Program-made: the position numbers and the translations under genes
The notes under the pieces: model-generated
Databases searched by the model: none
Told to the model about the DNA's origin: nothing
Seen by the model: only the letters and a program-made list of their open reading frames with translations
Shown here: positions 35,682-43,731 of the stretch, one piece after another
How positions within the stretch are numbered: position 1 is the stretch's first letter
How the letters are laid out: each line of letters starts with the position of its first letter
Origin: Sphingomonas zeae
Lineage (GTDB): Bacteria; Pseudomonadota; Alphaproteobacteria; Sphingomonadales; Sphingomonadaceae
DNA: 64,000 nt
Assembly: GCF_014197135.1 (NCBI RefSeq)
Contig: NZ_JACIFA010000003.1
Coordinates: 310,001 to 374,000 of the forward strand
Direction of reading: 5' to 3'

Positions 35682-37595
35682 ATGCGGCCCGTCATCGCCA
35701 GGGTTTTCGCGAGCGCTATCGCCATTGCCTGGATGTCTTCCTCAGCGGCCGCGGCGGACAGGATCGATCCTCTGACCCCGACCGGCCGGTGGAGCGCCAA
35801 CCAGGAGGGGCAGGCCGCATTGCCGCCCATGGGCTGGAACAGCTGGAATGCTTTCAACAGCGATGTTGATGAAGAAAAGGTCATGGCCTCGGCCCGGTTA
35901 ATCGTCGACAAGGGCCTGAGGGACGCGGGCTATCGCTATATCAATATCGATGACGGCTGGTGGCTGCGCCGCCGTCAGCCCGATGGCCGTATGGTCATCC
36001 GCGCCGACAAATTCCCCTCGGCTGCCGCTGGCGCGAACCAGCAGACCAGTTTCCGGCCGTTGACCGACCGCTTGCACGCCATGGGGTTCAAGGCGGGCAT
36101 CTATTCCGATATCGGACGCAATAGCTGCGGTCAGGTCTATACGCCCAATTTCGCGAACCAGCCCGAAGGGACGATCGCCGAGCGCGAGGTCGGATTATAC
36201 GGCCATATCGACCAGGACATTGCACTATACTTCCGCGAATGGGGCTTCGATTATATCAAGGTCGATGGGTGCGGCATTCGCGGCCTCGGCAAGGATAGCG
36301 AGCACGTTCGCAAGGGCGATTACCGCGAACTGACCCCGCTGATCGACATGAACTCGCTGGCGCGCACCGACATTCCCGCCGTCCGCGCGCTCTATGACCA
36401 GGTGGCGACCGCGCTGCGCCGGGAAAATCCGGATGGTGACTACCTGTTCTCGCTCTGCCTTTGGGGTTCGGCGGACGTGCGCAGTTGGGGTAAGCAACTG
36501 GGCAATGTCTCGCGGACCAGCGACGATATCACCGCCCACTGGTCGCGGATGCTGACCAACCTGGACACCAGCGCGACGCGCGCGCTTTACGCGCATCCGC
36601 ATACATGGAACGACCCCGACATGCTGTTCATCGGCTCGGGCGAATTCGATGCCAACCACATGATCGAGGCGCGTTCGCACTTCGCAATGTGGGCGATGAT
36701 GAACGCGCCGCTGCTGATCGGCTTCGACTTGCGCAAGGCCAATGCCGAACAATTGGCGCTGCTGGGCAACCGCGCGATCATCGCGCTCAACCAAGACGCG
36801 GCGGCGAACCAGGCGGTGCCTGCCTATCTGTCCGACGACGTACAGGTGTTCGTGAAAAGCCTCGCCAATGGGGACAAGGCGGTGGCGATCCTCAACCGCA
36901 CCGCCGGCCAGGTTCAGCCGGTGCTGACCGCCGAGCATCTGAAGCTGCGTGGCGACAAGCCGATCGCGATGACCGACCTGTGGACGGGGGCCAGGAGCGG
37001 CTTTTCGGGCGAGATGAAATTGACCATCGCGCCGCACCAGACGCTGATCTACCGGGTCACGGGCGTTCATCGTCTCGCGGACGGCCATTATCTCTCCGAG
37101 GCACCCGGCGACGTGAACCCGGCCGAAGATGGCGTGCCGACCCCCGAGGGCGATCCAACCATCCATCACGAGCTCAGCCCATGGGCTGGCAGCAAGGGGC
37201 CGGGTGACTTCCCGCAATATGCCGGTTGGGGCGGCGCGCAGGCGGACCGCACGCCGTTCGGGCGACCGCTGCGGCTGATGGGCAAAGTCTATGATACCGG
37301 CATCGGCATACTCGCCAATTCCCGGCTGGAAGTGCGCAATCGCGGCCAGGCGCGCTTCGCCGCCACAGTTGGCATCGACGATTCCGCGACCGCACGCGGC
37401 CGGCGCGTCGTGTTCGAAGTCTATGGCGACGGCAAGCTCCTTACCCGCTCCCGCGCCGTCGCGCTGAATGAAGCATCGGTGAGCGTCGAGGCGGACGTGC
37501 GCGGCCGCAAGCTGATCGAACTGGTCGCCCGCGCCGATAGCGCTCCCGATGCGGCGCTGCCCGTGGTCTGGGGCGACGCGCGGTTGACCGGCTGA
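35682..37595 (+). CDS. GH27 glycosidase with C-terminal NPCBM domain, secreted
   Basis: The chosen ATG at 35682 has GGGGAGG nine bases upstream. An ATG at 35667 would lack one. This gives 637 aa with a signal peptide (to about residue 25, SSAAAAD). The GH27 barrel shows PPMGWNSWNAFN, YINIDDGWW, GIYSDIGRNSCG and nucleophile Asp195 in YIKVDGCG. A RTSDDI segment sits where the acid/base is expected, and WNDPDMLFIG follows. After a beta-sandwich, residues ~500-637 form an NPCBM-like carbohydrate-binding domain (YDTGIGILANSRLEV). Family activity is alpha-galactosidase. In this xylan operon, beta-L-arabinopyranosidase, known in GH27, is an equally reasonable inference. Confidence 0.9.
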   Translation: MRPVIARVFASAIAIAWMSSSAAAADRIDPLTPTGRWSANQEGQAALPPMGWNSWNAFNSDVDEEKVMASARLIVDKGLRDAGYRYINIDDGWWLRRRQPDGRMVIRADKFPSAAAGANQQTSFRPLTDRLHAMGFKAGIYSDIGRNSCGQVYTPNFANQPEGTIAEREVGLYGHIDQDIALYFREWGFDYIKVDGCGIRGLGKDSEHVRKGDYRELTPLIDMNSLARTDIPAVRALYDQVATALRRENPDGDYLFSLCLWGSADVRSWGKQLGNVSRTSDDITAHWSRMLTNLDTSATRALYAHPHTWNDPDMLFIGSGEFDANHMIEARSHFAMWAMMNAPLLIGFDLRKANAEQLALLGNRAIIALNQDAAANQAVPAYLSDDVQVFVKSLANGDKAVAILNRTAGQVQPVLTAEHLKLRGDKPIAMTDLWTGARSGFSGEMKLTIAPHQTLIYRVTGVHRLADGHYLSEAPGDVNPAEDGVPTPEGDPTIHHELSPWAGSKGPGDFPQYAGWGGAQADRTPFGRPLRLMGKVYDTGIGILANSRLEVRNRGQARFAATVGIDDSATARGRRVVFEVYGDGKLLTRSRAVALNEASVSVEADVRGRKLIELVARADSAPDAALPVVWGDARLTG

Positions 37596-37676
37596 CGACT
37601 ATTGAGGCGGACTTTCATGGCCTTGCCGTTTCGCGCGGGTCATGCAAATGTTCCGGCAAAGCACAAGGAGAGGGTG

Positions 37677-38813
37677 ATGAAACCCAATGAGAAAGGGCCG
37701 CTGCTGACCCGTCGTCAGCAACTGGCCGGGATCGCGGGCGGTCTCGCGATGGGAGCGCTCCCGGGCGGGCTTTGGGCGGCCGGAGGCAACACGTCGCTCC
37801 GCGATCTGGCAGCGGAAAAGGGCATCTTGTTCGGCACCGCGATCAATGCGGGCCGGGGCTCGCCGATCAACGATCCGGGGTATGGCGCGGTCGTCGCGCG
37901 CGAATGCGCTGTGTTGGTCCCAGAGAACGAAATGAAGGTCTATGTGCTGGGCGCCGACCCCGCGCACCTGAACTTCGGCCCCGCCGACCGGATCGCGGGG
38001 TTCGCCCGGGACAACCGCATGAAGCTGCGCGGCCATACCCTGCTCTGGAACTACGAGAAATATATCTCGCCCGCCTTGGCCGAGACGGTGACGAAGACCG
38101 GGGCGGAGAAATGGCTACGCAGCTATATCGCGGCGGTGGCGGGGCATTTCGGGGACCAAATCTATAGCTGGGACGTGGTCAACGAGACGATCAATCCCAA
38201 GACCGGCGAGGTCCGGGGCACGGTGTTTGACCAGGCACTGGGCTTCGACGTGTTCAAGATCGCCTATGAGGCCGCGCGCGAACACGCCCCCCACGCGCAG
38301 CGCGTCTATAACGATTATATGTCCTGGGAGGTCGGCAACGAGACGCACCGCGCGGGCGTACTTCGGCTTCTGCAGCGGTTCCGCAAGGAAAACGTCCCCG
38401 TCGACGCACTCGGCATCCAGAGCCATCTCGGCAATGACGGCAGCCATTCGAAGGTCCAGCGCGCCGAGTGGAAGCGTTTCCTCGATAGCGTCACGGCCAT
38501 GGGCTATCGCCTGCTCATCACCGAGTTCGACATCAACGACCGCGAGATGCCAAAGGACATCGCGCAGCGCGATACGCAGGTCGCCTCCGTCGCCAAAACC
38601 TATCTCGACATGATGCTTGCCTATCCGCAGCTCGACCAGCTGCTGTGCTGGGGTTTGTGGGACAAGCATAGCTGGCTGAACGGCTTCGCGCCGCGCGCCG
38701 ACGGCCTGCCGCAACGTCCCCTGCCCTATGACGACGCACTCAAGCCCAAGCCGCTTCGCGCCGCCATCGCCGACGCGTTGCGCGCCGCCCCCGTCCGAAA
38801 GAGCATCGCATGA
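37677..38813 (+). CDS. GH10 endo-1,4-beta-xylanase with Tat-like leader
   Basis: ATG at 37677 follows AAGGAGAGGGTG, giving 378 aa. An upstream in-frame ATG has no ribosome-binding site. The leader LLTRRQQLAGIAGGLAMGA has a twin arginine followed by a hydrophobic stretch, as in Tat signals. The GH10 barrel follows: LVPENEMKVYVL, RGHTLLWN, acid/base Glu170 in DVVNETIN, and nucleophile Glu283 in ITEFDIND, ending with QLLCWGLWDKHSWL. It cleaves the beta-1,4-xylan backbone, probably in the periplasm on imported oligomers. Its stop overlaps the next GH43 start by four bases. Confidence 0.95.
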   Translation: MKPNEKGPLLTRRQQLAGIAGGLAMGALPGGLWAAGGNTSLRDLAAEKGILFGTAINAGRGSPINDPGYGAVVARECAVLVPENEMKVYVLGADPAHLNFGPADRIAGFARDNRMKLRGHTLLWNYEKYISPALAETVTKTGAEKWLRSYIAAVAGHFGDQIYSWDVVNETINPKTGEVRGTVFDQALGFDVFKIAYEAAREHAPHAQRVYNDYMSWEVGNETHRAGVLRLLQRFRKENVPVDALGIQSHLGNDGSHSKVQRAEWKRFLDSVTAMGYRLLITEFDINDREMPKDIAQRDTQVASVAKTYLDMMLAYPQLDQLLCWGLWDKHSWLNGFAPRADGLPQRPLPYDDALKPKPLRAAIADALRAAPVRKSIA

Positions 38814-40477
38814 TCCGCCTGCCCCTCGCCGCCCTGGCCCTGTCGCTGGCCATGACGGGCGCAGCGTCCGCCCAAACCGCGACCTTCGACCGCTTCACCT
38901 ATCGAGGCCGCTCGATCGAGCAGGTGAAGCCAAAGGCGGGCGACTATCTGAACCCGATCGTCGCGGGCTATTATCCCGACCCGTCGGTGACGCGGGTGGG
39001 CAAGGACTATTATCTCGTCAATTCTTCCTTCGCGCACTTCCCCGGACTGCCGATCTTCCATTCGACCGACCTCGTCCACTGGACCCAGATCGGCAATGCG
39101 ATCGACCGGCCGGGGCAGTTGGACTTTACGGGGCGCTCGGTGTCGGAGGCGGTGTTCGCGCCCGACATCAGCTATCACGACGGCACCTTCTATATCGTCA
39201 ACACCTGCGTCCAGTGCCGGGGCAATTTCGTCATCACCGCGAAGAACCCGGCCGGTCCCTGGTCGGACCCGATCTGGCTGCCGTTCGAGGGGATCGACCC
39301 GTCCATCTATTGGGAGGGCGACCGCGCCTATATCGTCAACAACCGCGCGCCCGATGAGACGCCGCGCTATGACGGCCACCGCGCCATCTGGATCCAGGAA
39401 TATGACTGGCGTGCAGGCAAGATGGTCGGCGAGAGCACGCAGCTGGTCAATGGCGGCGTCGACCTGTCCAAGAAGCCCGTCTGGATCGAGGGGCCGCATA
39501 TCTTTAAGAAGGACGGCTGGTATTATCTGACCGCCGCCGAAGGGGGCACCAGCGTCAACCATTCGCAGGTCGTGCTGCGCTCGAAAGAGCTGCGCGGCCC
39601 CTATGTCCCCTTCGCGAACAATCCGATCCTGACCCAGCGCGACCTCGATCCCAAGCGTCCGCATCCGATCAGCGCAGCGGGTCATGCCGAGCTGGTCCAG
39701 ACCCAGAATGGCGACTGGTGGGCGACCTTCCTCGCGACGCGGCCCTATTCGGACGACTATTACAATATCGGGCGCGAGACCTTCCTGCTGCCCGTGACGT
39801 GGAAGGATGGCTGGCCGATCATTCTCGATCGCGGCAAGACGGTGCCCTGGACCCACAAGCTGCCCAACCTGCCCGCAGGCGCGCTGCCCAAGCTGCCGAC
39901 CAGCGGCGATTTCGGCTATACGGACGAGTTCGACGGCAACAAGCTGGCGATGCAGTGGATCGGCGTCCGCACGCCCAAAACGCCCTTCTACACCGTGGCG
40001 AACGGGACGTTGACGATGCGGGGCGGCGACGCGCTGGGCAATCGACAAGGCGTGCCGGGCTTTGTCGGGCGGCGACAGCAACATGCCATCGCCGATATAT
40101 CGACCACGCTGCGCTTCACCCCGACCAGGGACGGCGCGCGCGCCGGGTTGGTCGCGATGCAGAACGACTATGCCTATCTGTTCTTCGGTCTTGCCCGGAT
40201 CGACGGCCAGCCCCGCATCGCGCTCTACAAGCGCGAGGGGACGAACACGCGCGATGAAACGGCGAATGAGACGCTGATCGCTTCCGCGCCCTTCGCACCC
40301 AAGGGTCCGCTGACGCTGACCATCCATGCCACAGGAGGAACGATGGCGTTCGACTATGAAAGCGGTGGCAAGCGGGGGACGCTGAAGACCGACCTCGACA
40401 CCCGTTTCCTCAGCACCGCGCGGGCGGGCGGATTCGTTGGCACGGTCGTCGGCCCTTATGTGTACACGCCGCGATGA
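38810..40477 (+). CDS. GH43 beta-xylosidase/alpha-L-arabinofuranosidase, secreted
   Basis: This 555-aa protein has a signal peptide (cleavage after AASAQ, ~residue 22). The catalytic propeller triad is Asp57 (GYYPDPSVTRVGKDYYLV), Asp163 (GIDPSIYWEGD) and Glu227 (VWIEGPHIFKKDGWYYLT). A C-terminal beta-sandwich (~residues 370-555), seen in exo-acting GH43 enzymes, caps the active site. It should remove terminal xylose or arabinose from xylo-oligomers. It is third in the coupled operon GH27-GH10-GH43-GH43, with 4-base overlaps on both sides. Confidence 0.94.
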   Translation: MIRLPLAALALSLAMTGAASAQTATFDRFTYRGRSIEQVKPKAGDYLNPIVAGYYPDPSVTRVGKDYYLVNSSFAHFPGLPIFHSTDLVHWTQIGNAIDRPGQLDFTGRSVSEAVFAPDISYHDGTFYIVNTCVQCRGNFVITAKNPAGPWSDPIWLPFEGIDPSIYWEGDRAYIVNNRAPDETPRYDGHRAIWIQEYDWRAGKMVGESTQLVNGGVDLSKKPVWIEGPHIFKKDGWYYLTAAEGGTSVNHSQVVLRSKELRGPYVPFANNPILTQRDLDPKRPHPISAAGHAELVQTQNGDWWATFLATRPYSDDYYNIGRETFLLPVTWKDGWPIILDRGKTVPWTHKLPNLPAGALPKLPTSGDFGYTDEFDGNKLAMQWIGVRTPKTPFYTVANGTLTMRGGDALGNRQGVPGFVGRRQQHAIADISTTLRFTPTRDGARAGLVAMQNDYAYLFFGLARIDGQPRIALYKREGTNTRDETANETLIASAPFAPKGPLTLTIHATGGTMAFDYESGGKRGTLKTDLDTRFLSTARAGGFVGTVVGPYVYTPR

Positions 40478-42018
40478 ACTGGCGGCGCTTCCCTATCATG
40501 CTGCTGGCGGTGCTGCCTGCTCTGGCAGGCGCGCAAGTCTGGCAGTCGGATCGCGGTGACGGCACCTATGCCAACCCCCCGCTCTATGCCGATTATCCCG
40601 ATCCCGACATCATCCGGGTCGGGCAGGATTTCTATTTCATCACCACGACCTTCGCCAACGTTCCCGGCCTGACCATCATGACCTCGCGCGATCTGGTGAA
40701 CTGGCGCTTCGTCGGCCATGTCATCGACCGGCTGGAGGGCTTGCCGCAATATGACCTGAAGGACGGCGGCGCGTACCGCAAAGGCATCTTCGCGCCCAGC
40801 CTGCGATACCGCGACGGCGTCTTCTATATCGCGGTGACGCCGGTGGGCGAAAAGACGCGGATCTATCGCTCGAAGGACATTCGCGGTCCTTGGGAAATGA
40901 ACCGGATCAGCGAAGCCGCCTTCGATCCGGGCCTGTTCTTCGATACCGATGGCAGCGCCTATATCATGACCTCGGTGGGGTCGGACGGCACCAATACGCT
41001 GCTCAGCCTGGACCGCGACCTGCGCACCGTCACCGACAAGCGCGTCGTCTATTACAATAAGGGCGCGGAGGGGTCGAAGCTCGTCAAGCGCGGCGACACC
41101 TATTACATGTTCAATGCCATTCCGCGGCGGCTGGGCATGACCGTCTCGCGTGCCAAGAGCCTGTTCGGGCCGTGGGAAACGCACGACCAGATCGACGACA
41201 AGACCGGTGGCCATCAAGGCGCGATCGTCGATCTGCCCGACGGCACCGATTATGGCTTCGTGATGGTCGATGCAGGTGCGGTCGGTCGGATGACCAATAT
41301 CAGCCCCGTCTTCTGGAAAGATGGCTGGCCGGTCTGGGGCACGCCCGACGCGCCGGGTCGGGTACCCACCACCGCGACCAAGCCGATCCGGGGGAAGGCG
41401 GTGACGGTCCTGCCCGCCTCGGACGATTTTTCGGGGCGCCCGCTCGGCCTGCAATGGCAGTGGAACCACAATCCCGTCGCGAGCGGCTGGTCACTGACCG
41501 AGCGGCCGGGATATCTGCGACTGCGCGCGGGCCAGGCCCCCGCTTTGTGGAGCGCGCGCAACACGCTGCTGCAAAAGGGGCAAGGGCCGTTCAGCCGGGG
41601 GACGGTGGCGATCGACACGACGCATATTGCCACAGGCGACCAGTGCGGCTTTGGCACCTTCGGAAAATATAACGGCCATATCGCGGTTGGCCGGGGGCGT
41701 GACGGCCGCCTGACGCTCACCATGCGCGTCATCGAGGATCTGGCCGACACCCAGAAAACCGACGTCCGGATCGATGCCCAACCCATCAGCGCCAAGCGGC
41801 TGTTCCTGCGCACCGACATGGACTTCAAGACCGACCGGGCGAGCGTCGCGTACAGCGTGGACGGACGTGACTGGCGGACCTTGGGCGGCGATTTCCCGCT
41901 CGCCTTTGACTGGCGAACGGGGACGTTCCAGGGACAGCAATATGCGCTGTTCTGTTACAATCCGGACGCGAAGGGCGGTTGGATGGATGTGGACAGCTTC
42001 ACGCTGTCGGGGCGGTAG
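40474..42018 (+). CDS. second GH43 exo-glycosidase with C-terminal sandwich, secreted
   Basis: This 514-aa paralogue has a signal peptide ending near LAGAQ (residue 21). The triad is Asp43 (YADYPDPDIIRVGQDFYFI), Asp151 (AFDPGLFFDTDGSAY) and Glu199 (GAEGSKLVKRGDTYYMF). The C-terminal beta-sandwich runs from ~320 to 514. It is too divergent from the preceding GH43 to be a recent duplicate, so a different linkage preference (arabinosyl versus xylosyl) is likely. It overlaps the preceding gene by four bases and ends the operon. An inverted repeat lies beyond it. Confidence 0.93.
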   Translation: MNWRRFPIMLLAVLPALAGAQVWQSDRGDGTYANPPLYADYPDPDIIRVGQDFYFITTTFANVPGLTIMTSRDLVNWRFVGHVIDRLEGLPQYDLKDGGAYRKGIFAPSLRYRDGVFYIAVTPVGEKTRIYRSKDIRGPWEMNRISEAAFDPGLFFDTDGSAYIMTSVGSDGTNTLLSLDRDLRTVTDKRVVYYNKGAEGSKLVKRGDTYYMFNAIPRRLGMTVSRAKSLFGPWETHDQIDDKTGGHQGAIVDLPDGTDYGFVMVDAGAVGRMTNISPVFWKDGWPVWGTPDAPGRVPTTATKPIRGKAVTVLPASDDFSGRPLGLQWQWNHNPVASGWSLTERPGYLRLRAGQAPALWSARNTLLQKGQGPFSRGTVAIDTTHIATGDQCGFGTFGKYNGHIAVGRGRDGRLTLTMRVIEDLADTQKTDVRIDAQPISAKRLFLRTDMDFKTDRASVAYSVDGRDWRTLGGDFPLAFDWRTGTFQGQQYALFCYNPDAKGGWMDVDSFTLSGR

Positions 42019-42023
42019 CCCCT

Positions 42024-42110
42024 TGGCCTTCGACTTGGCTCGGACCGAACGGATGTTGGGATGTGCGGCCTTCCCCCCGCCCCGTCCGTCCTGAGCGAAG
42101 TCGAAGGCCA
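42024..42110. repeat. long inverted repeat at convergent gene ends
   Basis: TGGCCTTCGACTT (42024-42036) and AAGTCGAAGGCCA (42098-42110) are perfect 13-bp arms 61 bases apart. The right arm contains CCTGAGCGAAGTCGAAGG, a copy of the dispersed 18-bp repeat. The element fills the gap between the GH43 and halogenase-like genes and may terminate both. Confidence 0.6.
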
Positions 42111-42117
42111 CATCCCA

Positions 42118-43662
42118 TCAGATCGTCGGCAACCCCCGCTCCACGATCTTGCGGACGAGGTCGCGGTTACGCGGCAGACCGGCCAGCAATCGCCCGGTCT
42201 GCACGTCATTCTCCCGCCGTGCCCGCTCGGCGGTGACCGTCTCTGCGACCAGACTGCCGGGCGCGATCTCGGTGCGCTGCCCCATGCCGTAAAGGACATA
42301 TTGATAGCTGGCCGAGGGGAAGACCTCCTCCACCCGATCGAACTCGTCATGCATCCACGGCGCCTGATAGCGCCATAGCTCCATCAGCGCCTGCAACCGG
42401 TCGGGCATCGTCTCTGACCGACAATTGTCGCGCCAGAAGTCGCTGTCGGTCCGCTTGGTCAAGGAATAATGGAGCTTGAGGAAATCGACGATCCGGCCCC
42501 AGCGATAAAGCGTCGTGTCGTTGAACCGCTTGGCAACCGTGTCCATCACCTCGCGACAGGCCGGCATCTGCTCGGCAATCAGCTTGGCCGACAACTCGAT
42601 CAGGACGATGGCGGACGCTTCCAGTGGTTCGAGGAACCCGGCCGCCAGCCCGACGCCGACGCAGTTGCGCTCCCAGAACCGCTCGCGGTGGCCGGCCCGG
42701 ATTTTCAACTCGCGTACCGGCAGGTCACGCCCCGCCTCGCCCAGATAGGCGCGCAGCTCGCGCTCGGCCTCGTCCCGACCGATATGGCTGCTCGAAAAGA
42801 CATGCCCTACGCCGCGCCGGGTCGGCAGGCCGATATCCCAGATCCAGCCCGAGGATTGGGCGGTCGAAATGGTGTGCGACGCGATCGGCGCCTCGGGGTC
42901 GTCATAGGGGACCTGAATGGCAAGTGCGGTGTCGCAGAACAGCACGTCGTTCAGCGGCTTGAACGGCACCCCCACCGCCTCGCCCAGCAGAAGCGAGCGA
43001 AAGCCGGTGCAATCGACGAACAGGTCGCCCGCCACCTCGCCGGCCTGCGTGGTGCGCACCGCGCGGATGTCGCCGTTTTCGCGCTGCAGCACCTCTTCGA
43101 CATCGGCGAGTATATGGCGCACGCCCAGTTGCTCGCAGCAATGGCGGCGCAGGAAATCGGCGAACTTCCCGGCATCGAGATGATAGGCGTAATTCGCCAG
43201 CGCCTCATATTCGGGGGTTGCGATGGTCTTGGGTGCAAGCCCCGCGTCGCAGATGCGTCCTTGCGGCGTCACCGCGTCGCAGAAGCTGCCGTCCTCACCC
43301 GCGGCCAGCCAATGGGTCGCCAGGTTCACCTGGGCGAAACTCTGCGGCAGCATCAGCGGATGGTAATAGCCGTCATCGGCCGCACCGGTCGTCCAGCGGT
43401 TGAACCGCGCGCCCTGTTTGAACGACGCGTCGCATTCGCGGAAGAACGCCGTCTCTGACACCCCCATTTTGCGCAAGGTGGTACGCAGGGTCGGCCACGT
43501 CCCTTCCCCCACGCCGATGATCGGCACGTTGGGCGATTCCACCAGTGTGACGGTGAAGCCATGCGGTCGCCGCCCCTGATGCCGCGCGGCGATGACCCCC
43601 GCTGTGAGCCAGCCGGCGGTCCCGCCGCCGACGATCACGATATGCTGAACAGGCTGAACCAT
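42118..43662 (-). CDS. flavin-dependent tryptophan-halogenase-like protein
   Basis: ATG at 43662 gives 514 aa (MVQPVQHIVIVGGGTAGW). An ATG 51 bases upstream is an alternative. The FAD loop GGGTAGW, the GVGEGTWPTL segment, the DCTGFRSLLLGEA region and NCVGVGLAAGFLEPLEASAI place it in the Trp_halogenase superfamily. The WxWxIP motif appears as WIWDIGLP, so the Pro is displaced. The position of the catalytic Lys of tryptophan halogenases (Lys79 in PrnA) appears to hold Thr or Arg. Canonical tryptophan chlorination is therefore doubtful. It follows the TonB receptor gene by 69 bases on the same strand and is probably cotranscribed with it. Confidence 0.85.
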   Translation of the reverse strand: MVQPVQHIVIVGGGTAGWLTAGVIAARHQGRRPHGFTVTLVESPNVPIIGVGEGTWPTLRTTLRKMGVSETAFFRECDASFKQGARFNRWTTGAADDGYYHPLMLPQSFAQVNLATHWLAAGEDGSFCDAVTPQGRICDAGLAPKTIATPEYEALANYAYHLDAGKFADFLRRHCCEQLGVRHILADVEEVLQRENGDIRAVRTTQAGEVAGDLFVDCTGFRSLLLGEAVGVPFKPLNDVLFCDTALAIQVPYDDPEAPIASHTISTAQSSGWIWDIGLPTRRGVGHVFSSSHIGRDEAERELRAYLGEAGRDLPVRELKIRAGHRERFWERNCVGVGLAAGFLEPLEASAIVLIELSAKLIAEQMPACREVMDTVAKRFNDTTLYRWGRIVDFLKLHYSLTKRTDSDFWRDNCRSETMPDRLQALMELWRYQAPWMHDEFDRVEEVFPSASYQYVLYGMGQRTEIAPGSLVAETVTAERARRENDVQTGRLLAGLPRNRDLVRKIVERGLPTI

Positions 43663-43731
43663 GGTTGGAGAAGGTCCAAAAGAGAACGGGGATGTCAAGC
43701 CGAAGCCCGACATCCCCGCATCATGCTATCG

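Noticed and set aside
38726..40327. 533-codon open frame opposite the GH43 gene
   Set aside because: Antisense shadow; the GH43 catalytic triad is intact on the other strand.
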